Source: Bilabrum cf. latius
Taxonomy: Eukaryota; Bigyra: Bicosoecida; Bigyra; Bicosoecida
Reading direction: 5' to 3'
Assembly: GCA_965178125.1 (NCBI GenBank)
Contig: OZ237746.1
Location: 62,001-126,000 of the forward strand
Length of the DNA: 64,000 nt
Within the stretch, counting starts at the first letter, position 1. Each line of letters begins with the position of its first letter. The position numbers and the translations under genes are program-made. The notes under the pieces are model-generated. The model worked only from the letters and a program-made list of their open reading frames with translations. It had not been told where the DNA came from and searched no databases. Shown here in pieces: positions 12,051 through 24,077 of this stretch.

Positions 12051-13071
12051 TCAGTCCGCCTCAGCGATGGCAGTCAGATGCCCCTCGATGGTCGCCTCGC
12101 TCAGCACCTCGGCCACCGCAGCGTGCAGAGTCGTGCCCCCGCTCGCACTGGCTGCACCGCCTGCCGCCGCGCCGCCCGCCCCGACCGCCGCGGAGCTGTC
12201 GCGCACGACCACTGCTTCCACCTCCGTGGGCTTGAAATCGGCGCCCAGGACCGTCTGCAGCGTGTCCAGCGCCAGCCTCACGGTGGCTTCCTCCGTGGTC
12301 GGGGGGGCGTCCCTCACCGCCTTCTCCAGGCGGTTCGTCGCTTCCTGCTCCTTGGGGCCGCTGGCGCACGCCTTGTATCCTAGGAAATATCCAGCGGGGT
12401 CGATCCGGAATAGCATGGGCCCCTTCTCGTCATCCACGCCCACGAGCGTCATGACGGTCGCCCGGATGCGGCGGCCGGCGTGCTGCGTGTACACCTAGGC
12501 CTTGTCCGCGATCTTCTTTGCCAAATAGTCCACTGGGATTTCGTACCCATTTTCATGCTTGAAATCTGCCGCAATCTTTCGAGCGTCCTACACCACCGCT
12601 CGGCTGTCCGCTTGGATCCCAGTCATAACAGCGTGAGTGCTCTTCGTGATTGCATACACATTGGTGACCGATGTGGGATCAATGAGCTTGTCCAATACTT
12701 TCTTCTGGGTAATGGCTACCACGCATCCGGCTTCCTTTGACTTCACAGCCACTGTTGTCAACGTGCTGGTCTTGTATCGCTTGAACGCGTACTCTGCGGT
12801 GCCCAGTTTCGTCGAGACAGGCACATATGACGGTGACATGGGGGCCAACACATATATGCACTCGCAGTTGAACGATTACGGTATCAGCAATATCAATGGC
12901 GCACGGAAGAAGGCTGGCGACAGGATTCCCAAGAATAGCGATACGGACGTGCACGAACTGGATTGGGCAAATCAGGCTGCACGCCGACTTGGTCGACTCA
13001 CCAAGCTGATAGAGCTTCCCTTCAGGCGAGAAAACACTCAAATAACGGTCATATCCGCTCTCCCTTGCCAT
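12051..13071 (-). CDS. PSMA6: 20S proteasome subunit alpha-6 (alpha type-6)
   Basis: Two exons, 13071..13002 and 12793..12051, joined by a 208-bp GTGAGT...CGCAG intron, give 270 residues against about 246 in animals. The alpha-subunit signature reads GYDRYLSVFSPEGKLYQ then LEYAFK across the splice. VAITQKKVLDKLIDP, VMTGIQADSRA, NGYEIPVDYLAKKIAD and DPAGYFLGYKA follow the PSMA6 order, with a Gly/Ala-rich insertion near the C-terminus. The subunit is a structural part of the outer 20S ring. Two UAGs (12588-12590 and 12495-12497) fall exactly on Gln of SQVQRAR-like and QVYTQ motifs. This is the cleanest evidence for UAG = Gln in the window. Stop UGA. Confidence 0.95.
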
Positions 13072-13708
13072 CGTTGACTTATTTTGATTAGTTTTGCTCA
13101 GCTTGGAACTCGGATTTTCTGGATATAACTACACGGTATAAATGCAATTTAGTGGCAAATTTTGGAGCAGGTGTACAGCTGTCATCAAGACTCAAAGACG
13201 ATTTGTGTTCAATAAGCCGGATACTTATAGACTTGTATGTACAAGGGCACACTCGATTATGCTGTGGATCAAGAGTTTAGCTCATGAATCGACGTTTTAC
13301 TTTCAACTGCAACTTCGCCTCAGAGGGCCCCGGATGCTTCAAACCACAGCGCGACTCAGGTCACCTCACTCCAGAAATTGGTAGAATTTACTCCCTCCAC
13401 GTCCCCGCTTGATGGAACGAGGGGCGTCATACGCACAGGCTACATGGTTGCGAGAAGAGGTAGCTTGGCGATGCACCCAGGGAGGGCAGTCCTTCACCGA
13501 GGCGATGTCAGCTGCCTCTGCAGAACTCAGCAAATGCATAGACCGGGGCGACGGATTGCCTCCTGCGAATAGCGACCGCTCAATCGCCACGCCCGCTTCA
13601 GTGTCATCAGAGTCGCGGTCCTGACCTGTGACGTGGCTGCCACCAGAGGGACCGAGATACTGCCCGTGCCCCTCCTGCCCTTCCTGCCCCTTCTGCCCCT
13701 GGCTGCCT
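13072..13708. other. Spacer between the PSMA6 5' end and PEX12 3' end
   Basis: A Gln/Gly-rich open frame (13725-13366 on the minus strand) overlaps the PEX12 3' end in another frame. It looks like a compositional shadow or 3' UTR, not a gene. Confidence 0.35.
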
Positions 13709-14938
13709 TCAGGACTCTGGCACATGAAGGAAAAGAGGCCGCACGTCCTGTGCCTACATGGCTGTGCCAGTCACGGGACACGCGCCGTGTTTCTCGGCGT
13801 GCAGCTGCAGGCATTCTAGACACCCGGTCACGCCCGCTGGAGTGGCCCCCCCCGGCACCTTGGCCCGAGCCCATCCCCGCCCACACAGGGGACACGACCC
13901 CATAGAACCCCGGGGACCGGAGTCACGCAGCGCACCCCCTGCAGCGGACTGCACGCCCTGCATATGCACCGCCGGGGCTGGGCCCGGGAGCGGAGGCAGG
14001 GCTGGGGGGCCGGCTGCTGCTCCGTGCGCAGGGGCAGGAGGCAGGGCGGCTGAGCCGGGCACTCGGTGTGACGAGGGCCGCGCCACCCACCAGGCCCCCA
14101 CCCGGCGCACCGCTGACACGCATAGCACAAGCATCGCCACGGCCCACGGGCCAGCGGTCGCAAGCCGGAACAAGGCCGGGGAGGACCTCGCCGCTCTGGC
14201 ACCGGCACTCTGGGCAGCCACGCCCTCAGCTCGCTGGAGCCCGTGCCCAGTAAGAAGCAGACCCAGCAGTGGCCGTGGGGCAGTAGTTGCTGCGCCTGTG
14301 CGAGCTCGGCCCAGGCGCATGGAGCACAGCAACAGCGCCAAGGCCCGCGCGAGGCCGCGGCAGTGCAGTAGGAGCATGCACAGGTGCCCTGGGGAGGCTG
14401 CGATGCCAAGTCGCCGCAGTAGCGCAATGGCCTTTGCTACCAGTGTGCCACCGGAGAAACGCGCACTATTTTGGTCAGAACCGTCATGTTGTGCCCCCTG
14501 GGCTGCTTGCTATTGCTGTGTCTTGCCGCGCTATGCGAACCGAGCAGCCTTCCAACCAGCATAGGCCGCCAAAACCTCGATCGTTACCCAAAGAGGATAC
14601 AGCTGCGTGCTAGGAGCCGCAACTGCCTAACTTCCGCCGTTTGCTACGCGCTCCAGACCTAGAAACGCTTCTGGAACAGCAGCATTGAATAGAGCAGCCG
14701 ATCGGGCTTGGACCAAGAAGAATCCGGCAGCCGCGATTTCGTCCGAGTACTGCCTTAGCCAAGATGCGTCTGGAAATAGCAACTGCAGCACCTTCTCTGC
14801 CTAGTCTGGTAGCGAATCCACGAAGCGGTCTAAGGACGACAGGACCAAGACGTCTGTTAAGGACACCCCCGACGAGGGCCGCGTGCCTACTGCGCTGACC
14901 GACGTCGAGGCCGCTTGCTCCAGGGCTGCAAAACTCAT
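13709..14938 (-). CDS. PEX12: Peroxin-12-like peroxisomal RING protein
   Basis: Read through five UAGs as Gln, this is an intronless 409-residue protein; with the standard code it is invisible. The C-terminus carries the incomplete PEX12-type zinc RING: SCPLCGRGWARAK, then CLECLQLHAEKHGACPVTG and a tail like other PEX12 proteins. The N-terminal half fits the Pex2/Pex12 membrane region, with FNAAVPEAFLGLERV resembling the FSExFYGLKR motif and STQLYPLWVTIEVLAAYAGW following. PEX12 works with PEX2 and PEX10 in the membrane ubiquitin ligase that recycles the import receptor PEX5. The ATG at 14938-14936 is the first in frame, and the length is divisible by three to the UGA at 13709. The middle part (14250-13900) is Ala/Pro-rich and weakly conserved. 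Confidence 0.85.
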
Positions 14939-15090
14939 GATTTATGTCATCATCGACACGATTGGTGGATCATGGGCGCTGATATTGGCCACACTGTGAG
15001 CAAAAGAGAATCGTGTTCGTCACTTTGTCGCTTGTGTGACGGACGCTAGCGCTAGAAGCTAGGGAGAGCGGTGGAAAATCAAACGCCACC

Positions 15091-18000
15091 TCACGAATCA
15101 TCGTCCCCTCCATCTGCGAGCAGCCTGCTCAGCAGGTCTGCCCCACCCCCCGCCATGCTCCCTCCGTCCCCCCCTCCGTCCTCCCTGTCCGCCGCCTCCA
15201 GCGCCGCCTCGCACGCCGTCAGAGCCTGCCCCACGTCCGCATCGCGCGCCCCCAAAGTGCCCTCCCTCACTGCGGCAATGCCCTCCCTTGCCCCCGCCGC
15301 CACGGCCGCCTTGGCCCTCGAGTGCCGCGCGCCCCCCGAGTGCGAGGACAGCAGGGACAGCAGCGCGACGCAGGCTGGCTGCACCACGCTCGGGTGTGAC
15401 GAGTGCTCGCGCAGAGCCGAGCTCACCAGCCCCAGCGCGCTCCACACCACCACCCCACCGGCACTCAATGGGCCCCCCCGCCCCGGCAAGCTCCCCTCAC
15501 CCGCGGCACTCAGACCCCCCCTGGGTTCCTCCCGCCAGGCCAGCAGCGTCCTCCGACGCGCCTCTGCCTCTGCCTCGGCGCTGCCCACGGGGGGGGGCTT
15601 CCCCCCGCGGGGGTCCCAACCTGCCCCACTCTTGGCAGCCCCCGCACTCGTCACACCGATGCCATCCCCCAGCCTGCCCCCCGGCACAGCCAGGGCCAGG
15701 AACCGCGCCGCGTGCTGCTGCACCCTCGCGTCTCTCGGAAACCTGCCCATGGCCCGGAGAACAAGCTCCCCCGCCCCCGCTTTGTCCACCCCCCGGGCCC
15801 TCTCTCTCGCCTCGACGGTCCCCGCCACCTCCCGCGCGCTCAGCAGTCGAGCCAGCGCGAACACGCAGTAGGACTGCGTGGCCGCCTCTCTCGGGTGCCT
15901 CTTGAGCCCCTCGCACAGCAGCAGGGCAGCACCTCCACGCTGCGCCACCGCGTCCCTCCTCTTGTCCTCCAGCCGAGCCACCTCCAGGGCCCGCGCCGCC
16001 CCAAGTGCAGCGGCCCCCCTGGCAGAATCACCCCCGAAGGTCAGGTTGCCCAGAGCCCGCGCGCAGTGCTCCGCGACAGTGGGAGACCCGATGTGCTGCT
16101 GCATGGCCGCCACCACCGCCCGCACCGCCCCCGCCTGGCACACCTGCCCCACCCTCCCCGCCAGGTCCCTGCCCCGAGTGCCCGAGCACAGGTTCGCAAG
16201 GGCCCCCGCGGCGGTCTCGCACACGCCTGCATCGGCCCTGTGCGAGTGCAGCGCCTGCACCAAGTGGGCCGGGATCCCCGCGGCGACCAGGGCCTGTCTC
16301 TGCGGCCCGCTGCGGGGAGAAGCCACGGAGCCGCCCGCCAGCCTGCCCACGCACTGGCAGCACCTCTGCTGGATCAACCCGATGGAAGCGTGCTTGGCCA
16401 TCAGGGCAGCCAGCCTGAAGGCCGCACCCGCCGCCAGCACAGCGTCGATCCGCTCCTCCGAGTCCAGAGCCACCCTGCTCAGCAGCAGCACCGCCCTCTC
16501 CGCCAGCCTCGGCTCCTCCATGGCCGGTCCTTTGGCCACTGCCGCGGCCAGGCCCACGCCACCAGCGGCAAACACCATCCTCCTGCGTTGTTCCCCGGCT
16601 GACAGCGTCACCCCAAAGCACACGAAGGCCATCACCCCGAGTGCGTTAGACACCACCTGCGGACTCCCCCGAAACCTCCACGCCGCGGCAGAGGCAGCTC
16701 GCAGCAGGGCGCAGTCCTTGGCCTCGCCCTTCCCCGCGTCCTGCCCAAGCCCCCCGGGCCCTGTTCCCCTCGGCCCCCGGGCAGCTCGCGCCATCAGCTG
16801 GGCCACGTCCATCCCCAGCAGACCCTAGCCCTTGCCCTTGCCACCGCCCTCCCCCGCAGAGGCCCCGCTGGCCTTGAGGGCGGCAGCCGCGCTGTCCGCC
16901 GCCTCGCTAGACACCTTGTCCGCCTCCTCCCTCGCCTCCACACTCGTCACATCCCTCCACCGCACCTTGAGCACCGCGTCGATCCGCCTGTCCAGCGAGC
17001 CCCCGCCCCCGCTCAGCACAGACATGAGCACCAGCAGGCCACGCTGCTGCACCGACTGGTCCTGCTGGTGCGCCGCCATGCACTGCAACACGGGGACGAT
17101 CGCACCCACCTCGCCCACGAACGCATCCCGTCGCATCTCCCCCGCCACCATGGCCTCTTTGGACACCCCAGAGTCGTAGCACAGCCCCTGAAGGGCCATC
17201 AAAGCCGCTTCCACCAGCCGGGGACGTGCGGGCCCCGCCCCTTGCGCACCGCCGATGCCCGTGTCGCGCAGGATGCTGACGCACATGCGGGCCGCCCCCG
17301 TGCCTGTGACGAGTGCGTCACACCGCGCGTCCCTCCCCGCGTCCCTCTTCCCCCTCGCCAAGTTCCCGATCGACACGCACCCCGCCAGCAGCACACCCAG
17401 GGAGCCGCTGAACCGCTGCATGGCACCCACGCAGCCCTGCACCGCCCCCTGGTCCACGATCATCACGCGGTGCCGGCTGGCCTCTTCCCCGTCGTCCCCT
17501 CCCGCCAGCCTTGCCAGGCAGTAGAGCGCCGCGTGCATGACCCCCTCGTGTGACGAGTGCTCCCCCATGGCCCCCGCCAGCACGTTGAAGCCCCCCTCCT
17601 TGAACACCTTGGCCCGCCTGCCTTCCTCCTGGGAGGGCCCCGCGGGCCCGAAGCACAGCGAGGACAGCAAGGCAAGCCCGTGCCGCTGCACGTGCGCGGC
17701 GCCCCGCATGTTCCGCATGGCCGTCACAGCCGCCGCGTGGGCCTCGCTCCTGAAGGCCCGCCCCACCATCGAGTCGGCCGCACCCCACGGGGCCCCCCTC
17801 ACGCCGGCAGTGGTCCCTGCCAGGGCGGCCACTGCGCCCTCCGCCACGGCCCTGTCTCTCGCATGCGCCCGCAGCCCCGCCACACACGCCTCCAGCGCCC
17901 CGCCCCATGCAGCCCGCTCCCTGCATGCGCGCAGCAGTGCCCTGAGAGCAACGGGCCCAGTGCTCGACCCTGCTGCGGTTCCAGCCTTCGACTCGGCACT

Positions 18001-21000
18001 GGGCGCTGCCCCGTCTCTCCCCTTCCCTCTCCCTCTGCCAGCTGCCTTGCCGCTGCCTCCCCCCTTGGCCCCTGCCCTCACCCCTCCCACCCCCACTGCC
18101 CTTACCCCTTCCACCCCCACTGCCCACTCCTCCGCCGCCCCCCGGGGCAGCAGTGTCCCAAGCAGCCCGCACCCCACGCTCACCACCCCCTGCTCCCGCT
18201 GGTGCCGAGCCACCAGCGCCGACACCCCCGACAGCAGCCTCCCCCCCCCGTACAAGAGGGCCTCCAGCCTCCACTACGCAGCGCCCAGCGACCGCTTGGC
18301 CCCCTGCAGGACCCCCGGTTCCAGCTCCTGACCCTTGCCCCCCTGTTCCTCCAGGACCGCCGCGGCCCTCGCGGGCGGCGGCCTGGCCAGCTGGAAGAGG
18401 CACTGCAGGGCCAGTCGGACGGCCCCGTGGATCTGCGACAGGAAAGCCGAGGGGTCCACCGCGCCCTCCGTGCCCCTGGGCCAGGCAGCGGATCCAGAGG
18501 AGGAGGAAGAAAGACCCGGAGCCGATAACCAGGGAACAGAGGGAGGGGTGCCCCCGGCTGCCTGCACGGCCGCCGCCACGATTGGATGGGCAAGGTCGTC
18601 CACCATGCCCTGCGGCACTTTGCCCAGGTCGTCTTTGCCCACTTCCTGGATCTTTGCGCATGCCCCGGCCCACACACCCCTCAGCTTGCTCAGCGCCAGG
18701 CTCCCCTCCCTGTTCCCTGCCCCGGGCCCCAGCGCGATGGACGCAGCCAGACAGGCTCGCAGCAGCCAGGCAGGCGCCCCTGCCTCCCTGCTGCATGCCT
18801 CCAGCGAGGCACCCGCCAGCCTCCGATCCGCAGCACTCGGGGCCCCATGACTCCCTCCTCCTCCCCCTTTGCCCACCCCCAGGTCGTGTTTCTCCACCTC
18901 CTGCTCGGCGTGTGTTGAGGCAGCCAGGCGCTGTGCCACAGCCAGCAGGACCGTCCTCAGCCTGGGGAACACGTCCCGTAGCCCTGGACCCGTGGGATAC
19001 GGCAGCTGCTTCTTCTCACTTCCTCCTGCTGCTGCTGCTGCTGCTGCTGGCTTCCCGCTTCCTTTGGCCCCAGCCCCGGACCCGGCCAGCACGGCCGCAT
19101 GGCTGGCAGTCCCGCTGGCCTGCTCATCCTGCGGATGCACCGGGACACCCAGGGCAGCCTCCAGGGCCAGCACGGCAGGGGCCAGGTGGTCCAGCACCAG
19201 GGCGCGAGTGCCCAGCGCACTCAGGTCCAGTGCACCACCATGCGATGCACTGGCCTCCTCCAGCCTGCTCTTGTGTTCCTCCGTCTCCTTCTGTGCTTGT
19301 TCCCTGGCCGCCCGCACGCGCGCAGCAGAGGCCTGCTCCTCCCTCTCCCTCACCGCCTCGAGCTCCCTCTCCCTCTCCGCGGCACTCTGGGCCTTCTCCT
19401 CGTCCTCCAGGATACCCTTGGTGCCCTCCCAGGCCAGCCCAGCCATCCGGTCCAGCGACTCGGCCGCCTCCTCGAGGCCCGTCCGCTGCTCGGGGTCGCA
19501 CCGCAGCAGCCCGTGCATCAGTCGCCACACTCCCGCCGGCACATGGGCCACCTGGGCCCCCACGCCCTCGCCCTGCCCCGCAGCCCCTGTCGCTCCCCCC
19601 GCATCGGCCCCCTTGAAGAAACACCCCCTCGCCGGGCTGGGCGCCCTGATCTTGGAGTCATCGTAGGCGTAGATGCACTCGGGCAGCAGCCCACTCCTGG
19701 ACACGCCCCTCGCTGCCCGCCTGCAGGACTGGGGATACCCGGGCAAAAAGGCCCGCCCGCACGCCAGCGTGTACATGAACTGGCCGAGCTCAAAGGCGCC
19801 CTGCTTCCTGTAGGGAACAAGCAGCCGGATCCCCGTGCGGGAAGCATCCCTCCGCCCCGCCATGGCAGTCAGCACCTCGGGGGCGAGCAACTCGGGGGGA
19901 GGTGCCCCGATGTACTGCCCCGCGGGGCCGTTGTTCACCACCCCAATGGCTGTGTCCCTGCCGGCCTCCGCGCTTCCCTTGCCCCCCCGACGCTTGGACC
20001 CCGAGGTGGGGTCCGACACCTGAGAGCCCCCACCGGCCACCCCCGCCCCCGACTGCACCTCTGGCTCTCTGGAAGGGTCCAGCGCCAGCGCCCACTGCCA
20101 GCCCCCCTCCGCCTGCCCCTCCTCCATAGCACCACCACCCCCTGCACCCGCCCCCCCCGAGCTCGTGGACCGGCCACTGCTCGGTCGGGGACTGGGGCTC
20201 AAAGAGGGCAACCCGGTCGTACCCATCGATGAAGTGCCTCTTGCATTCCCTCTGCTGCCCGGTTTCGGTTTACTCGCCCGCATGCCGGCCCCCACAGCCG
20301 TCTTGATACGCCTCAGCTTCCTCGACGATCCACCGGCGCTGCTGCCTTTGCCCTTGCTCTTGCCCTGGCCATTGCCAGCTTTTGATCTTCCTTTGGCCGC
20401 TCCTTTGCGTCTTGGCCCCGCGCTTCCCACTCCCATGCCCCCAGGCCCTTGCCCCTGACCTGGCACCGCTGTCTTGCTCCTCCTCAGCTGCCCTGTCCCG
20501 GCCACTCCAGCTGACATGCCAATGCCCACACGCGCAGATCCAGGACCAGCACTTGCACTACTGGCTGCCCCCGCCCTTGATCGGTCCAGCTCACCTTCAT
20601 CCCCACTATCGTCACCGTCTTGCTCATCCTCCCCGTCACCGTCTCCGACGGCTCTACCCACCCGCCTCGCAAACGCCAGGTCTGTCACAAAGGCCCGTGG
20701 CAGCCCAGCGGCCTCCACCAGCTGAGCAGGAGAGGAAGAGGCGCTTTCCCCCGAGCCTGATGATTGGCCTGCACCACCATGCAATGCAGCACCAGGGGTC
20801 CACAGCCGCATCAACAGATCCGATTCGCTGCCCTGTGCACCGCCATGCAATGCACCGCCATGCCCTCTGTACACAGCGCAAGACCCAGCCCCTGTGCCAG
20901 CCCCAGCCCCAGACCCAGGTGCAAGCAGCACCGCCGCCTGCGACAGGCACCGGTGCACCCACCCATGCGCCCGCAGATCCGCAAGCCCCCGCGCCACGTC

Positions 21001-21801
21001 AGCGCAGATCCGCAGATAGGCCGCCTCCCTCAGAGCCACCGTGCGGCGGGGCCCCAGCGGCCACCGACCACTGGCAGCAGCGGACCCGCCGCCCTCCCCC
21101 ATGGAGCTCCTCTCCGCCTACATGGCGAACGTGGCGGCGCTGTGCACAGAGGACGGCAGCAGCAGGCAGCGGGCCGTGGCGGACGGGTCTCCAGGCGCGC
21201 TGATGCCCCTGGCCCGCCTGAGGACGGATCGCAGGGGCTCTCGGCGCACGGACACTGGCACTGGCCTGGGCAGCCGGGGCAATCCACCGGTGGATCCCCC
21301 GGCCGGTGCGGCCCATGCCAGCGCCTGGGCCGCCAGTCCGGACCACTGTGCGGCCCCAGCCACGTGGGGAGAGCGCGGCGCCCGCATGTGGTTCCGCAGC
21401 CCTGCCACGCCGCAGTCCGCCTCGGCCATGGCGGGTGGCAGGGTCCGGGGCCCGACTGCCTTGGGGTCGAGCGCCACGACAAGGATAGCTCTTGTGTGAA
21501 AGGTGCCCTGTGGATTCGACTGTCCGCCGGCAGCTGCTGTGGATCCCTTGCGTTGTTGCGTGGATAGCGACGTCGCAACCGCGGCGGCTGCAGGTGCTGG
21601 AGCGGCTGCCGGCAACTTGGGCAACGACCCTGCTGCCTTGTCAGAGTGGCTAATGTCTGCAAGCTTTGGATCTGTAGAGGACCCATCGGTACCACGAACC
21701 GAGATCGTGACGTCCGCCGCCAGTCCAGCCTTGCCAATCCACCGGACCCCAGAGCCCTGCCCAAGCGGTACCAGCTTTGCTTCAGAAATTGAACTTTCCA
21801 T
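15091..21801 (-). CDS. Pseudokinase fused to a long armadillo-repeat array
   Basis: One frame of 2,236 residues (three UAGs at 21118, 18274 and 16825). The N-terminal 900 residues contain a degenerate protein kinase: helix E and catalytic loop YLRICADVARGLADLRAHGW then VHRCLSQAAVLL, the activation start FVTDLAFARRVG, the APE-like LLAPEV, FELGQFMYTLACGRAFLPGYP, and GLLRCDPEQRTGLEEA at the end of the C-lobe. HRD has become HRC and DFG has become DLA, so catalysis is doubtful. A Glu/Ala coiled-coil-like stretch follows (about 19480-19260). From about 18260 on there are at least a dozen armadillo-like units such as AMGEHSSHEGVMHAALYCLA and ALRKHxxxxxVQxxACxALxNL. ARM arrays bind peptide partners, so a scaffold is likely. 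Ser/Gly/Lys-rich inserts are frequent. UGA stop. Confidence 0.8.
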
Positions 21802-22733
21802 ACGTGCGTAACTTCTTCCTGTATAACACCTAGTATTCCTTTAAGCCGCTGCCTGTAGCTGATAGTAGCTGACACCAACGGCTCGAAGGCTGCCGGACTT
21901 ATATAGAACGGCTGCAAGTGACAGCGGAGCGGCTGCGCTTAAGTTGCAAGGGTCAGTTGCATCCACCAGCTCTCAACGACAGCTACAGTTTTGGACGACG
22001 TTGCTGTTGTAAATCTACGCAGAACCGGCCGTCGTCATCATACCGACTGCGGCCACCAGCCGGTGGATCGCAGTTCATTACCAGCACTAAAGCTAGCGGG
22101 TGCTGTTCACGGCGTGTGTTGGCCAGATGCGTGGTTAAAACGATCGATTTAGATGATATGTGTATTCTTTGGAGAGATCCAAAGCACTATTCAAGTTTGT
22201 GTTGCAGTTCACGCTTTAAGCCAATTCGCCCACAATCCGCGGGTCTCGCCTGTGTATATGCTTGACTAGTATAATATAATTATTTTTGGCTGATGTGCCA
22301 CGTTTGAGGCCGGGGGGGGGGGCGTGCTTTCGCACATACATTCAAATATCCTACTGGCACTTCCTAGTCAGCTTGCTCCACGCGATGATGTCCTAGATGG
22401 CAACAATACATTAGGGTATTTTTACTCGCGCAATTACTATGCTGGGTGTTTCTGGGCGATGCGGCACGCGATCATGGGCCTCGCATGTCCAGGGGCTGCG
22501 GGCTGTGGCCCGCCAGGGCCAAGGTTGGCTCAACTGGAAATTGCAGCTTAGTGAATGCCCCAATCATGTATCAGTGCATGTCGTACCGCCCGCAGGACCT
22601 GGTGACCTGGCCTGAAGCCAAGTTGTAGCGTGCACATCATGATTGCACCACAGCACCAGCCATATCGTTCCACAACAAGTTGGCCGCACACATCGAAGAG
22701 CTGCTAACCGTCGAGCACGCATCTTCACCAGCC
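21802..22733. other. AT-richer spacer 5' of the kinase-ARM gene
   Basis: 932 bp with only short open frames; it contains a 10-base poly-G run near 22312-22322. The 3' part may include an upstream exon of the next gene (an open frame precedes the proposed signal peptide). Nothing else is supported. Confidence 0.35.
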
Positions 22734-23812
22734 ATGCTCGCCCTGGTTACTACTGCTGTGTTAATTAGTATGGCTCTTGCAGCCCATGAAACCCCCTGTG
22801 AGAAGCCATGCTCGTTGAATCCGCCCCATGTACGTGCCCACTGGCACAGGAAGCGGTGAAAGGCGGTGACCCGGACTGCGAGGAACCCCCAAGGCCGCGA
22901 CCTAGACCTGCTGCATGCTCGCCGTGTGTCGAATCAAGCAGTCATAGGCAGCTACTATCTTTGATAGTGTGGCTGTCACTTCATTCGTGATGCAAGCTGC
23001 CAGTGCCAGGTCGCGTGTCGTGGTGCAGCGGGTGCGAACTGTCGATCGCGTGCTGCGTGCTGTAGGGCACTCCAAATCACCACTTTCCCACGCGCACGAT
23101 TGTCCTCGCTTTCAACGCTGCAGCAAAGATCCCCCGAGATTCTTTCATTGAACTGCCAGTGGCGGCTTCTGCCTTGCGCCGTCAGTCGCAAGGGTATGGC
23201 GAGATCAGGCTGGAGGAACTGAAATGGACAGCTGGCTCTGCAATCATCGGAGAGAATTACGAGGGGGCGTACATTTCGCATGCCTCTGCGAACAAAACCT
23301 AGTGCATCCTCTAGGATGGGACATTCCAGACGCACAGAGCTCGAGTCGCTGGCAAGGTCACGCTCCGGCCTGTCTCGAGCAGTCAGGCTTTGGCGAGCGG
23401 AGCCTACTCGAAAGTAATCATTTTTGTGTACCGAGATGATACTCACGTGTAGTTCCCGTACAGCCTGCGGATGTTGTCAACTTTTAGCGATTCGCAGGGC
23501 CGGGAGCAGGTGCTCTTGTCAGAGTCCAATTATTTGTACAGGACCGCAGACTAGGCCAGGTTCGAGTATCTAGACGCAGTCGATGCTTGGAGAAGGTACA
23601 CCACACATGATGCACTACTTATACGCAAGGTGGCCGAGACCTGCGATGAAGCCCCTGAAACGATCTCGAACGCGGGACTTGGCGAGCAGCCAGAGGAGCT
23701 ACCGGAACGTACAGCAGTCGCGTTGACCTCAGGTGTTTGCAGGGCTCAAAGTATACGTTACTATGCCGCCTTAGCCTTGGTTCCAGCGCTTTACGCTGTG
23801 CTCTTGTCTTGA
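22734..23812 (+). CDS. Small secreted protein with GPI-anchor-like tail, unknown family
   Basis: Exons 22734..22829 and 22997..23812 give about 303 residues. The start MLALVTTAVLISMALAA is a convincing signal peptide, followed by a Cys-containing stretch (HETPCEKPCSLNPPH) and a strong donor GTACGT. The acceptor (GATGCAAG) is weak, so the first junction is a guess. The second exon reads smoothly through at least five UAGs as Gln: ELPVAASALRRQSQGYGEI, LEELKWTAGSAIIGENY, RARVAGKVTLRPVSSSQ, SKVIIFVYRDDTH. It ends in a hydrophobic tail IRYYAALALVPALYAVLLS directly before UGA, as in GPI-anchored proteins. I do not recognise a domain. Its in-frame coherence over more than 250 codons is the argument that it is real. 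Confidence 0.6.
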
Positions 23813-24077
23813 GCCTGCCGGAATACGAGGAGGGCCATCCGGGCATTGATGTTGAGATCGCGGACAGGCTGCTCTACAAACGATCTAACTCTAGTGTGCA
23901 TGTAAAGAAAAATGCAGTGCTAGACAGATTTTATTGCTGTGTCAATAGGTGATCAGGATATTCAGATTGCGTGTGCAAAACGAAGCGCGTGCGCTGCACT
24001 GTGCGGGAAGCTGCTAGGCCTCGGGAAGTGCCGCAATCGTTTTTCACCACACCTGGACCGCAGACGCGGTGCTCCCA

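Noticed and set aside
13366-13725. Gln/Gly-rich minus-strand open frame downstream of PEX12
   Set aside because: Low complexity, overlaps the PEX12 end in another frame, no start context or homology.
15388-17560. HSSH word inside ARM repeats as evidence of inserted elements
   Set aside because: Those ARM units have normal length, so the word is not an insertion there. It was kept only as part of the wider word enrichment.
15071-21203. Long plus-strand open frames opposite the kinase-ARM gene (Pro/Ala/His-rich, up to nearly 490 codons)
   Set aside because: Antisense shadows of a very GC-rich CDS. They show no family motifs and change composition with the sense codons.
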